In this document: one piece after another, positions 1 through 7,533 of the stretch | Layout of the letters: each line of letters begins with the position of its first letter | Position numbering within the stretch: the stretch's first letter is position 1 | Origin: Pseudomonas putida | Lineage (GTDB): Bacteria; Pseudomonadota; Gammaproteobacteria; Pseudomonadales; Pseudomonadaceae | Direction of reading: 5' to 3' | NCBI RefSeq assembly: GCF_009883635.2 | Contig: NZ_CP026115.2 | Location: 3,596,001-3,660,000, forward strand | Length of the DNA stretch: 64,000 nucleotides | Program-made: the position numbers and the translations under genes | Notes under the pieces: generated by a model | Database searches by the model: none | The model's input: only the letters and a program-made list of their open reading frames with translations | What the model was told of the DNA's origin: nothing

Positions 1-132
1 GCCCGCACCGTGGCGAACCGGGTGATCTTCATGGACAAGGGGGAGATCGTCGAGCAAGCCGCGCCGGATGACTTCTTCGACCGACCGCGCAGTGACCGGA
101 CCAAGCTGTTCCTTAGCCAGATCCTGCACTGA
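1..132 (+). CDS. aapP: Amino-acid ABC transporter ATP-binding protein, C-terminal 43 residues (partial)
   Basis: The window opens inside this gene; only its last 43 codons and the TGA stop are present. The residues GEIVEQAAPDDFFDRPRSDR followed by a KLFLSQIL-type ending are the usual carboxy terminus of polar amino-acid ABC transporter ATPases (GltL/AapP/GlnQ type), which power uptake from the cytoplasmic face of the inner membrane. The Walker and signature motifs lie upstream of the window, so the substrate cannot be read from the sequence. The symbol rests on the remembered P. putida gene order, in which an aapJQMP operon precedes algW, and is less certain than the family call. Confidence 0.7.
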   Translation, partial: ARTVANRVIFMDKGEIVEQAAPDDFFDRPRSDRTKLFLSQILH

Positions 133-143
133 TGCAAAGAAAA

Positions 144-264
144 GGGGCTGCTTTGCAGCCCATCGTCGGCAAGCGCCGCTCCCACAGGTACTGCAAAGGG
201 CTCAAGGCTGGTGCTATACCTGTGGGAGCCGCGCTTGCCGGCGATGGGCCGCAAAGCGGCCCCC
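144..264. repeat. Paired REP-type palindromes between aapP and algW
   Basis: Two arms of about 45 bases face each other around a central stretch. The left arm begins GGGGCTGCTTTGCAGCCCAT and the right arm ends GGGCCGCAAAGCGGCCCC. Both contain the GCTCCCACAGG/CCTGTGGGAGC core that recurs across this window. This is a P. putida-type REP pair (BIME-like). It lies between the convergent ends of aapP and algW, where it may also act as a transcription barrier. Confidence 0.8.
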
Positions 265-274
265 GCTTGAGGCC

Positions 275-1435
275 TTAATTATCTTCCGGGTTGGCAGCCG
301 GCGCCGGTGGCGGGCGCAGCCCCACCTCGGCAATCAGCTTCAGCTGCTGACCATTGCGCATCACCTCGATGGTGATCTTGTCGGTCGGCTTGATTCGCGC
401 AACCTGGTTCATCGACTTGCGCCCGTCACCCGCCGGTTCGCCGTTAATGCTCAGGATCACGTCACCCAACTGCAACCCGGCCTTCTGCGCCGGGCCGTCG
501 CGGAAGATACCCGCCACCACGATGCCTGGGCGGCCCTGCATGCCGAACGACTCGGCCAGTTCCTGGCTCAATGGCTGCACCTCGATGCCCAGCCAGCCAC
601 GGATCACCTGACCGTGTTCGACGATCGATTTCATCACTTCCAGCGCCAGCTTGACCGGTATGGCGAAGCCGATGCCCTGGGAGCCGCCGGACTTGGAGAA
701 GATCGCCGTGTTGATACCGACCAGGTTGCCGTTGGCATCCACCAGCGCGCCGCCGGAGTTGCCCGGGTTGATCGCTGCGTCGGTCTGGATGAAGTCTTCA
801 TAGTTGTTCAGGCCCAGCTGGTTGCGGCCGGTGGCGCTGATGATGCCCATGGTCACAGTCTGGCCAACGCCGAACGGGTTGCCGATGGCCAGGGTGACGT
901 CGCCGATATGAATGTTGTCGGAACGGCCGATGGTGATGGCCGGGAGGTTCTTCAGGTCGATCTTCAGCACCGCCAGGTCGGTTTCCGGGTCGCTGCCGAT
1001 CACCCTTGCCAGGGTTTCGCGGCCGTCTTTCAGGGCCACGACGATCTGATCGGCGCCGCTGGTAACGTGGTTGTTGGTCAGCAGGTAGCCTTCGGGGCTC
1101 ATGATCACCGCAGAGCCCAGGCTCGACTCCCAACGACGCTGCTTGGGCAGGTTGTCACCGAAGAAGCGGCGGAACTGTGGGTCTTCGAACAACGGATGGG
1201 CGCTTTTGTTCACCACCTTGGTGGTGTACAGGTTGACCACGGCCGGGGCGGCGAGGGTCACGGCGTCGGCGTAGGACACCGGGCCCTGCATGATCCGCGT
1301 GGTTTGCGGGGCTTGCTGCAGGTTGACGTCCTGGCTGGGCAGACCGACCCACTCCGGGTAGCGCTGGATGATCAGTACGGCGATCAGAATACCGGTGAGC
1401 AGGGGCCAGCCGAAGTAACGCAAAGCCTTGAACAT
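275..1435 (-). CDS. algW: AlgW, DegS-type periplasmic serine protease
   Basis: The 386-residue product matches Pseudomonas AlgW/DegS. These inner-membrane-anchored trypsin-like proteases sense misfolded outer-membrane proteins through a PDZ domain and cut the anti-sigma factor MucA, releasing sigma-22 (AlgU). An N-terminal membrane anchor covers about residues 9-24. The catalytic triad is His123 (in NNHVT), Asp153 (in ETDLAVLKID) and Ser227 (in GNSGGA). One PDZ domain follows at about 285-370, and the end is proline-rich. The Met at 1435 was chosen because homologues begin MxKALRxxGWP; an open frame continues 16 codons upstream but does not resemble the family. The gene is transcribed away from the Nif3-like gene. 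Confidence 0.95.
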   Translation of the reverse strand: MFKALRYFGWPLLTGILIAVLIIQRYPEWVGLPSQDVNLQQAPQTTRIMQGPVSYADAVTLAAPAVVNLYTTKVVNKSAHPLFEDPQFRRFFGDNLPKQRRWESSLGSAVIMSPEGYLLTNNHVTSGADQIVVALKDGRETLARVIGSDPETDLAVLKIDLKNLPAITIGRSDNIHIGDVTLAIGNPFGVGQTVTMGIISATGRNQLGLNNYEDFIQTDAAINPGNSGGALVDANGNLVGINTAIFSKSGGSQGIGFAIPVKLALEVMKSIVEHGQVIRGWLGIEVQPLSQELAESFGMQGRPGIVVAGIFRDGPAQKAGLQLGDVILSINGEPAGDGRKSMNQVARIKPTDKITIEVMRNGQQLKLIAEVGLRPPPAPAANPEDN

Positions 1436-1603
1436 GAACGAGTCCTGGAAAGAGCGGGGGCCGGAGGCCGCGCAGTGGGGCATGAGCGCGCGCGATCATA
1501 CACCGGTTCCCCCGATGCCGGCGACGGCCCATAATGGCCGGCATTATACGGGCGTTCTGCGGGCGTTGCGCCCGTGAAAAGCGCAGATTTCGAGGAGATT
1601 TTC

Positions 1604-2362
1604 ATGGCCGTCGCACTCAACACCCTGGTCGAGGAAGCCGAGCGCTACCTGGGCAGCGCGAAGATCCAGGATTATTGCCCCAATGGCCTGCAGGTCGAGG
1701 GCCGGCCGCAGGTCAGCCGCATCGTCAGCGGCGTCACCGCCAGCCAGGCCTTGCTGGATGCCGCAGTCGAGGCCGAGGCCGACCTGATCCTGGTGCACCA
1801 TGGTTACTTCTGGAAGGGCGAGAACCCGTGCGTTACCGGGATCCGTCAGCGCCGCCTGAAGACCTTGCTCAAGCACGACATCAGCCTGCTGGCGTTTCAT
1901 CTGCCACTGGATGTGCACCCTGAGGTCGGCAACAACGTGCAGCTGGCGCGGCAGCTGGATATCACCGTCGAAGGGCCGCTGGATCCGGAAAACCCCAAGG
2001 TGGTCGGGCTGGTTGGCTCGTTGGCGGAGCCGGTGACTGCACGTGACTTCGCCCGGCGGGTGCAGGAAGTGCTCGGACGTGAGCCGTTGCTGGTAGAGGG
2101 CGACCAGATGATCCGCCGAGTCGGCTGGTGCACCGGGGGCGGGCAGGGCTACATCGATACGGCGATTGCGGCGGGGGTGGACCTGTACCTTACTGGCGAG
2201 GCGTCCGAGCAGACCTATCACAGTGCCCGGGAGAACGGGGTCAGCTTCGTTGCCGCGGGGCACCATGCCACCGAGCGGTATGGGGTGCAGGCGCTGGGTG
2301 ATTACCTGGCGCGGCGCTTCGCCCTGGAGCACCTGTTCATCGATTGCCCGAATCCCATCTGA
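1604..2362 (+). CDS. Nif3/YbgI-family dinuclear metal-binding protein
   Basis: The 252-residue product belongs to the Nif3-like (GTP cyclohydrolase I type 2/YbgI) family of toroidal cytoplasmic proteins with a two-metal centre; the physiological reaction is unsettled. Likely ligands are His65-His66 (in LVHHGYFW), Asp103 and the C-terminal AAGHHATERYG motif. ATG 1604 is preceded at good distance by GAGGAG, so it is preferred over the in-frame ATG 30 bases upstream. The gene is divergent from algW and lies just upstream of cysD, separated by a perfect palindrome. Family certain, function unknown. Confidence 0.9.
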   Translation: MAVALNTLVEEAERYLGSAKIQDYCPNGLQVEGRPQVSRIVSGVTASQALLDAAVEAEADLILVHHGYFWKGENPCVTGIRQRRLKTLLKHDISLLAFHLPLDVHPEVGNNVQLARQLDITVEGPLDPENPKVVGLVGSLAEPVTARDFARRVQEVLGREPLLVEGDQMIRRVGWCTGGGQGYIDTAIAAGVDLYLTGEASEQTYHSARENGVSFVAAGHHATERYGVQALGDYLARRFALEHLFIDCPNPI

Positions 2363-2398
2363 CCTCCGTGGGAGCGGGCGAGCCCGCTCCCACGGAGG
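2363..2398. repeat. Perfect 17-bp-arm palindrome (REP core)
   Basis: The sequence CCTCCGTGGGAGCGGGC is followed after two bases by its exact reverse complement, starting directly after the stop codon of the Nif3-like gene. It contains the GTGGGAGC/GCTCCCAC core shared with the other REP elements here. With no T-run after it, it is a repeat or mRNA-stabilising hairpin rather than a canonical intrinsic terminator. Confidence 0.75.
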
Positions 2399-2551
2399 CC
2401 CCGCAGCAGCCAAACCCCCAGTCATATCGTTAGACTTTTTCGATCTAGCCCGCCTCCTAAATAGAAGCAGCCGCTGTGATAAAGTGGCTCGCTCGAACAC
2501 GGCCCGCAGGCCGTCCATAAGATCGTTTTTCGTGTTTTTTCGTGAGTAGCC

Positions 2552-3469
2552 ATGGTCGACAAACTGACGCACTTGAAACAGCTGGAGGCGGAGAGCATCC
2601 ACATCATCCGCGAGGTGGCCGCCGAGTTCGATAACCCGGTGATGCTGTACTCGATCGGCAAGGATTCCGCCGTGATGCTGCACCTGGCGCGCAAGGCCTT
2701 CTTCCCGGGCAAGCTGCCGTTCCCGGTGATGCACGTCGACACCCAGTGGAAATTCCAGGAGATGTACAGCTTCCGCGACAAGATGGTCGAGGAAATGGGC
2801 CTGGAGCTGATCACCCACGTCAACCCCGAGGGTGTTGCGCAGGGCATCAACCCGTTCACCCATGGCAGCTCCAAGCACACCGACATCATGAAGACCCAAG
2901 GCCTCAAGCAGGCGCTGGACAAGCATGGTTTCGACGCCGCCTTCGGTGGCGCACGCCGCGACGAAGAGAAGTCGCGGGCCAAGGAGCGCGTGTACTCGTT
3001 CCGTGACAGCAAGCACCGCTGGGACCCGAAGAACCAGCGCCCGGAGCTGTGGAACGTCTACAACGGCAAGGTCAACAAGGGCGAGTCGATCCGCGTCTTC
3101 CCGCTGTCGAACTGGACCGAGCTGGACATCTGGCAGTACATCTACCTCGAAGGCATCCCGATCGTGCCGCTGTACTTCGCCGCCGAGCGTGAAGTGATCG
3201 AGAAGAACGGCACCCTGATCATGATCGACGACGAGCGCATCCTCGAGCACCTCTCCGAGGAAGAGAAGGCGCGCATCGTCAAGAAGAAGGTGCGTTTCCG
3301 TACCCTCGGCTGCTACCCGCTGACGGGCGCTGTCGAGTCGGAAGCCGAGACCCTGACGGACATCATTCAGGAAATGCTCCTGACCCGTACGTCCGAACGC
3401 CAGGGCCGCGTCATCGACCACGATGGCGCCGGTTCCATGGAAGACAAGAAACGCCAAGGCTACTTCTAA
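2552..3469 (+). CDS. cysD: Sulfate adenylyltransferase subunit 2 (CysD)
   Basis: The 305-residue product is the catalytic ATP-sulfurylase subunit. It makes adenosine 5'-phosphosulfate (APS) from sulfate and ATP, with the reaction driven by GTP hydrolysis in CysN. The N-terminal PP-loop of the PAPS-reductase fold is visible as SIGKDS (residues 34-39), and the C-terminal portion [14 protein letters not shown] is diagnostic. The length matches the family. cysNC follows after 15 bases, so the two form an operon. The 150 bases upstream are AT-richer than the coding regions and should hold the CysB-controlled promoter, but no operator was identified with confidence. Confidence 0.97.
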   Translation: MVDKLTHLKQLEAESIHIIREVAAEFDNPVMLYSIGKDSAVMLHLARKAFFPGKLPFPVMHVDTQWKFQEMYSFRDKMVEEMGLELITHVNPEGVAQGINPFTHGSSKHTDIMKTQGLKQALDKHGFDAAFGGARRDEEKSRAKERVYSFRDSKHRWDPKNQRPELWNVYNGKVNKGESIRVFPLSNWTELDIWQYIYLEGIPIVPLYFAAEREVIEKNGTLIMIDDERILEHLSEEEKARIVKKKVRFRTLGCYPLTGAVESEAETLTDIIQEMLLTRTSERQGRVIDHDGAGSMEDKKRQGYF

Positions 3470-3484
3470 TTTCAGGGTTACTCC

Positions 3485-5386
3485 ATGTCGCACCAATCTG
3501 ATCTGATCAGCGAGGACATCCTCGCCTACCTGGCCCAGCACGAGCGCAAGGAACTGCTGCGCTTCCTGACCTGCGGCAACGTCGACGATGGCAAGAGCAC
3601 CCTGATCGGGCGCCTGCTGCACGACTCGAAGATGATCTACGAGGACCACCTCGAGGCCATCACCCGTGATTCGAAGAAAGTCGGCACCACCGGTGAAGAA
3701 GTCGACCTGGCGCTGCTGGTCGACGGCCTGCAGGCCGAGCGCGAGCAGGGCATCACCATCGATGTCGCCTACCGCTACTTCTCCACCGCCAAGCGCAAGT
3801 TCATCATCGCCGACACCCCGGGCCACGAGCAGTACACCCGCAACATGGCCACCGGCGCGTCCACCTGCGACCTGGCGATCATCCTGGTCGATGCCCGCTA
3901 CGGCGTGCAGACCCAGACCCGCCGCCACAGCTACATCGCCTCGCTGTTGGGCATCAAGCACATCGTGGTCGCGGTCAACAAGATGGACCTCAAGGGCTTC
4001 GATGAAGGTGTGTTCGAGTCTATCAAGGCCGACTACCTGAAGTTCGCCGACGCCATCAACCTGAAGCCGAGCAGCCTGCACTTCGTGCCGATGTCGGCGC
4101 TCAAGGGCGACAACGTGGTAAATCACAGCGAGCAGTCGCCGTGGTACGCCGGCCCGACGCTGATGGAAATCCTTGAAACCGTCGAGGTTGCGGCTGACCG
4201 CAACTTCACCGACCTGCGCTTCCCGGTGCAGTACGTCAACCGTCCGAACCTGAACTTCCGCGGCTTCGCCGGCACCATCGCCAGCGGCGTGGTGCACAAG
4301 GGTGACGAAGTGGTGGTGCTGCCGTCGGGCAAGAGCAGCCGGGTCAAGTCCATCGTCACCTACGAAGGTGAACTGGAAAACGCCGGCCCAGGCCAGGCCG
4401 TGACCCTGACCATGGAAGACGAGATCGACATCTCCCGTGGCGACCTGCTGGTGCACGCCGATAACGTGCCGCCAGTCACCGACCAGTTCGACGCCATGCT
4501 GGTGTGGATGGCCGAGGAGCCGATGCTCCCAGGCAAGAAATACGATATCAAGCGCGCCACCAGCTACGTGCCGGGCTCGATTGCCAGCATCACCCACAAG
4601 GTCGACGTGAACACCCTGGAGCAGGGCGCTGCCAGCGCGCTGCAACTGAACGAGATCGGCCGTGTCAAGGTCGCCCTGGACGCCTCGATCGCCCTGGACG
4701 GTTACGACAGCAACCGCACCACCGGTGCGTTCATCGTCATCGACCGCCTGACCAACGGCACCGTCGGTGCCGGCATGATCATCGCCCCGCCAGTCCTGCC
4801 GCACGGCGGTACCGGCCAGCATGGCAAGCTCGCTCACGTGGCCACCGAAGAGCGCGCCCTGCGCTTCGGCCAGCAGCCGGCCACCGTGCTGTTCAGCGGC
4901 CTGTCCGGCGCTGGCAAGAGCACCCTGGCCTACGCTGTCGAGCGCAAGCTGTTCGACATGGGCCGTGCGGTGTACGTGCTCGATGGCCAGAACCTGCGCC
5001 ACGACCTGAACAAGGGCCTGCCACAGGACCGCGCCGGCCGCACCGAGAACTGGCGTCGCGCCGCCCACGTGGCGCGCCAGTTCAACGAAGCTGGCCTGCT
5101 GACCCTGGCTGCGTTCGTCGCCCCGGATGCCGAAGGCCGCGAGCAGGCCAAGGCGCTGATCGGCAAGGAGCGCCTGGTGACCGTTTACGTTCAGGCCTCG
5201 CCGCTGGCGTGCCGCGAGCGTGACCCACAGGGCCTGTATGCGGCCGGTGGCGACAACATCCCGGGCGAAAGCTTCCCGTTCGATGTGCCGCTGGATGCTG
5301 ACCTGGTGATCGATACCCAGAACACCAGTGTTGAAGAAGGCGTGAAGCAGGTGCTGGACGTGCTGCGTCAGCGTGGTGCGATCTAA
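3485..5386 (+). CDS. cysNC: Bifunctional sulfate adenylyltransferase GTPase subunit / APS kinase-like protein (CysNC)
   Basis: The 633-residue fusion joins CysN, the GTPase that drives ATP sulfurylase, to a CysC-like APS kinase domain. The CysN part has G1 GNVDDGKST (31-39), G3 DTPGH (110-114) and G4 NKMD (165-168), then translation-factor beta-barrels to about 440. The APS-kinase fold begins near 466 with P-loop GLSGAGKST (473-481). That domain is divergent: the usual DGDN reads DGQN, ISPxR reads VAPDAEGRE, and the usual KARAGxxxNFTGI stretch is replaced (see findings). The gene is cotranscribed with cysD and closed by an intrinsic terminator. Confidence 0.95.
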   Translation: MSHQSDLISEDILAYLAQHERKELLRFLTCGNVDDGKSTLIGRLLHDSKMIYEDHLEAITRDSKKVGTTGEEVDLALLVDGLQAEREQGITIDVAYRYFSTAKRKFIIADTPGHEQYTRNMATGASTCDLAIILVDARYGVQTQTRRHSYIASLLGIKHIVVAVNKMDLKGFDEGVFESIKADYLKFADAINLKPSSLHFVPMSALKGDNVVNHSEQSPWYAGPTLMEILETVEVAADRNFTDLRFPVQYVNRPNLNFRGFAGTIASGVVHKGDEVVVLPSGKSSRVKSIVTYEGELENAGPGQAVTLTMEDEIDISRGDLLVHADNVPPVTDQFDAMLVWMAEEPMLPGKKYDIKRATSYVPGSIASITHKVDVNTLEQGAASALQLNEIGRVKVALDASIALDGYDSNRTTGAFIVIDRLTNGTVGAGMIIAPPVLPHGGTGQHGKLAHVATEERALRFGQQPATVLFSGLSGAGKSTLAYAVERKLFDMGRAVYVLDGQNLRHDLNKGLPQDRAGRTENWRRAAHVARQFNEAGLLTLAAFVAPDAEGREQAKALIGKERLVTVYVQASPLACRERDPQGLYAAGGDNIPGESFPFDVPLDADLVIDTQNTSVEEGVKQVLDVLRQRGAI

Positions 5387-5400
5387 GTATTGCAGATGTA

Positions 5401-5429
5401 AAAAAACCCGCTTCGGCGGGTTTTTTTTT
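5401..5429 (+). terminator. Intrinsic terminator after cysNC
   Basis: An A-run, the GC hairpin ACCCGCTTCGGCGGGT and a run of nine T residues lie just after the cysNC stop codon. The A-run makes it potentially bidirectional. Confidence 0.9.
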
Positions 5430-5662
5430 GGATTTAATTGGCAGTGAGAGTGGGGTTCGAGGTTTTCGCCGCAGTATTTTCAGCGCCTATGAGATCGAGC
5501 GTAGCCCGCGCGGCGCTCGATTTGCGCGCCAGCTCAGAAACCAAGTCATGTACCTATTAGTGATGGCCGTGTTTACAAATAGACGCATTGAAAAATTGAC
5601 TCATGAAACTGGACAGCCATAGCCTCAGATCTTACGGAATATCGAATTGCCGAGGAGGACTG

Positions 5663-6112
5663 ATGGCTTCGGTTGCAACGCGTAGTCAGGAAGCAATAAC
5701 CAGAATGAAAGCGCGCGCGTTCGAGCGTATCGACAGTCGCTGTCAGCTGTTGGATGTACAGGCAGCTTGCGGGTTATTGGGCATTACAGAGCAAGTGTTG
5801 ATTCAGGAGGCGAGCGAAGGGAAGCTTCTCGCATACACTCACGCCGACAGTTGTAGAACGTTCTACCCTTCGTTTCAGTTTGCCGAAAACAAGCCAAGGT
5901 TGATTGTTGAATCATTGATCAGATCGCTTGATGTCGACCCCGCTGACACCGAAGCCATGAACACGCTTGTTCAGCATCTGGTCGGCAGGATGGATTATTC
6001 CGACCCAGGCGAACCTGGCAGCGTATTGCTCCGATTCGAAGTGCTGGATGATCCTGCAGCTCTGGACATCATCAAGCGTGATTACCGAAATGCGCTGATG
6101 GCAGGGCAGTGA
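5663..6112 (+). CDS. Hypothetical protein with a possible helix-turn-helix start
   Basis: This gene is not recognised. ATG 5663 is preceded by a strong GAGGAGG ribosome-binding site, and the frame ends just before an intrinsic terminator, so the 149-residue product is very likely real. Residues 28-72 (LLDVQAACGLLGITEQVLIQ, then KLLAYTHADSCRTFYPSFQF) resemble the helix-turn-helix and wing of excisionase/MerR-like DNA-binding domains. The rest is mostly helical and acidic with no catalytic motif. No signal peptide or membrane segment is seen. Its AT-richer composition and place beside the bacteriocin locus suggest accessory DNA; an antitoxin-like or regulatory role is only a guess. Confidence 0.7.
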   Translation: MASVATRSQEAITRMKARAFERIDSRCQLLDVQAACGLLGITEQVLIQEASEGKLLAYTHADSCRTFYPSFQFAENKPRLIVESLIRSLDVDPADTEAMNTLVQHLVGRMDYSDPGEPGSVLLRFEVLDDPAALDIIKRDYRNALMAGQ

Positions 6113-6116
6113 GAAC

Positions 6117-6140
6117 GGACCTCATGAGAGGTCCGCTTTT
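6117..6140 (+). terminator. Intrinsic terminator after the hypothetical gene
   Basis: The hairpin CGGACCTC-ATGAG-AGGTCCG is followed by CTTTT, beginning five bases after the stop codon at 6112. Confidence 0.8.
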
Positions 6141-6230
6141 GTGCCTGTTCCAGGACTACATCCAGGCTCTCGAGGAACAATACTGCTGTCTCGCCATTCG
6201 ATAGCAGGGTTTCCATTACAAGCTGGTGGC

Positions 6231-6356
6231 TTACCGCATCGACTTGGCACTCATGGCCTTCGAGATAATAGCCCCGATCTGTCTGGCGGGATCGGCATAG
6301 CGTGTGTCGGAGTCAGCGCGATAGTGGAAGGGATCGGCATCGTAACGGGAGGCTAG
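6231..6356 (-). pseudogene. Coding-like fragment downstream of the lipoprotein gene (possible gene remnant)
   Basis: On the minus strand a 41-codon open stretch encodes LASRYDADPFHYRADSDTRY followed by ADPARQIGAIISKAMSAKSM and a final Arg, ending in TAA. It is in a different frame from the lipoprotein that stops at 6353. It has no start codon, and its frame is closed by a stop at about 6390. The composition (RYDADP, RYADP, a helical end) looks protein-like. It may be the frame-shifted tail of a longer ancestral gene or chance. Confidence is low. Confidence 0.25.
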
Positions 6357-6535
6357 CCCTTTTTGTCCTCGAGCGATTTGTAGTGCCGGTCATAGTCACT
6401 ATGGCGTTCGCAACCTTGCTTGTAAGGATCCATGTCGCAGGCGAACTTCTGGTCCTGCAGATTAGGCAGGATGAGGATCCTGCCGTCGGCGCATCCGGAT
6501 AGAAGCAGCATCAATATCCATACAGACTTGTTCAT
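6353..6535 (-). CDS. Small lipoprotein at the end of the bacteriocin operon (candidate release/lysis lipoprotein)
   Basis: The product has 60 residues: MNKSVWILMLLLSGC is a compact type II signal peptide with lipobox LSGC, leaving a 46-residue mature lipoprotein from Cys15 with two further cysteines (Cys33, Cys42) and a charged C-terminus. The start codon overlaps the stop of the upstream immunity gene in an ATGA, so translation is coupled. It is the last gene of the minus-strand pyocin cluster, the position held by the lysis (Kil/Cel) lipoprotein in colicin operons. That role is inference from position, size and lipobox; I recognise no sequence family. Confidence 0.7.
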   Translation of the reverse strand: MNKSVWILMLLLSGCADGRILILPNLQDQKFACDMDPYKQGCERHSDYDRHYKSLEDKKG

Positions 6536-6798
6536 TGCACGTCCTTGAACAGGGGAAGTCCCTTTGATTTTCGCCAAGCGATGATACGTGCAATCACGCC
6601 CACGGCGCAGCCCTCCAGCTCGTTTGCCGGGTAGTAGAGGAGGTCGGAGCCATCTGGGTGTTCGGCCATGTCGATAAAGTGCTCCAATAATTGATCCTGC
6701 CAGGCTGAAGTTCCGGTTGCCTGGAGCAGTTCCTCGACCACGCTGCGGAATTCTGTGCAGGTGTAGTCGGCGAGGCTGTGCTTCTGACTGATCACCAC
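6532..6798 (-). CDS. Colicin/pyocin DNase immunity protein (second copy)
   Basis: The 88-residue product is of the Im2/Im7/Im8/Im9 family of four-helix proteins that bind and block HNH-nuclease colicin domains. The diagnostic helix III motif EHPDGSDLLYYP covers residues 46-57, with both Tyr of the YYP core present, and the end IIAWRKSKGLPLFK fits family helix IV. Its start lies inside the last codons of the orphan nuclease-domain gene (7-base overlap) and its stop overlaps the lipoprotein start. It differs strongly in the specificity helix from the immunity gene at 7270, so it should recognise a different nuclease. Confidence 0.9.
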   Translation of the reverse strand: MVISQKHSLADYTCTEFRSVVEELLQATGTSAWQDQLLEHFIDMAEHPDGSDLLYYPANELEGCAVGVIARIIAWRKSKGLPLFKDVQ

Positions 6799-7178
6799 TC
6801 CACCTCCGAAGACAGCGCGTACTGCAGGGCACTCATGATCCGCAGGTTCTCGGCTTCGTACATTGCACCGCCCATGGTGGGCGGGTCGAGGTGGCAGATC
6901 TGATAGTTGCGCACGCCTTTGGCGGTTTCGCCGAAGGGTGCGCGGGGTGGCCAGCCTTGCTTGATGCGGTTGAGCTGGGAGGTTACGAATTGTTGGGAGT
7001 AAATCGGGTCTTCGGCGATTGCCAACCAGAAGACTTGGGAGAAATCGTCGAAGTCTTCGAAGGCTTGTTTAGAGAGCTTGTTTGCGATGTGCTCGGGGAG
7101 GTGGAGTGCCATGCAGAGTTTCTCTCTAAAAGTGATGTTTAGATCATGGCTGTACTTGTTTGGGATGGAAATATTCAC
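6792..7178 (-). CDS. Stand-alone, degenerate HNH colicin-type nuclease domain (orphan module)
   Basis: The 128-residue product aligns by eye with the C-terminal nuclease domain of S-type pyocins and E-type colicins: IANKLSKQAFEDFDDFSQVF matches the conserved IADxLRxxxFxxFDDFR segment, and GVRNYQICHLDPPTMGGAMY matches the HHxxPxxxGGxxYD core. The metal-site histidines are not kept: the first His of the HH pair is Cys95 (His96 remains), Asn111 is kept, and the two distal histidines are absent. It lacks receptor-binding and translocation domains and has no clear ribosome-binding site. It is best read as an orphan or decayed toxin module next to its own immunity gene. Confidence 0.75.
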   Translation of the reverse strand: MNISIPNKYSHDLNITFREKLCMALHLPEHIANKLSKQAFEDFDDFSQVFWLAIAEDPIYSQQFVTSQLNRIKQGWPPRAPFGETAKGVRNYQICHLDPPTMGGAMYEAENLRIMSALQYALSSEVEW

Positions 7179-7243
7179 CGTGCCACATAGGGCGTAGGCT
7201 ATTTTTTAAGGATCTGTAGGAATGTTCTTACTCCAGCAGGAGG

Positions 7244-7262
7244 CGCCCCGCGAAAGCGGGGC
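7244..7262. other. GC hairpin between the two immunity modules
   Basis: GCCCCGCGAAAGCGGGGC forms a tight hairpin just downstream (in the minus direction) of the first immunity gene and before the orphan nuclease domain. No T-run follows on either strand, so at most it is a weak attenuator or stability element. Confidence 0.5.
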
Positions 7263-7269
7263 TTAGGGC

Positions 7270-7533
7270 TCAAAGGGCTTTCAATCCGGGCTTTTGGTTA
7301 GAGGCGCGCCACTCTTTCACAATTCGTAAAATTTCTTCGGGGGTGTCCAAGCCATCGGCTTCTGGCCAGTAAATAAGGTCGGATCCGCTGGGGTGTTCGG
7401 AAATTTCCTTGAACTTTAATATGCGCAAGTCCAGTTCTTTTTCACTTACATCATCCGCCGGATCTGTAATGGAGATAATGAGGTCGAGGAATTCAGCCTC
7501 GGTGAAGTCGGAAAATTTCTTGTTGTCTTTCAT
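7270..7533 (-). CDS. Pyocin immunity protein (cognate to the adjacent S-type pyocin)
   Basis: The 87-residue product is of the colicin E-type DNase immunity family. The family core SEHPSGSDLIYWP covers residues 45-57, here with Tyr-Trp where Im9 has Tyr-Tyr, and ILRIVKEWRASNQKPG is typical of helix IV. The start codon overlaps the pyocin stop in an ATGA, ensuring that the inhibitor is made with the toxin. It should bind the HNH domain ending at 7530 and protect the producer and its siblings. Confidence 0.95.
   Translation of the reverse strand: MKDNKKFSDFTEAEFLDLIISITDPADDVSEKELDLRILKFKEISEHPSGSDLIYWPEADGLDTPEEILRIVKEWRASNQKPGLKAL

Noticed and set aside
1544..5068. A 1174-codon open frame on the minus strand opposite the Nif3-like gene, cysD and cysNC
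   Set aside because: It is a by-product of high third-position GC on the opposite strand; the plus-strand genes are clear family members and the antisense translation has no domain.
5428..5622. A 64-codon frame after the cysNC terminator
   Set aside because: It begins at the T-run of the terminator without a ribosome-binding site or recognisable composition.
6141..6356. A plus-strand 71-codon frame ending in a Gly-rich stretch that looks like a double-glycine bacteriocin peptide
   Set aside because: No ribosome-binding site, it starts inside the terminator tail of the preceding gene, and the Gly-rich end is the complement of the RYDADP-like fragment on the other strand.
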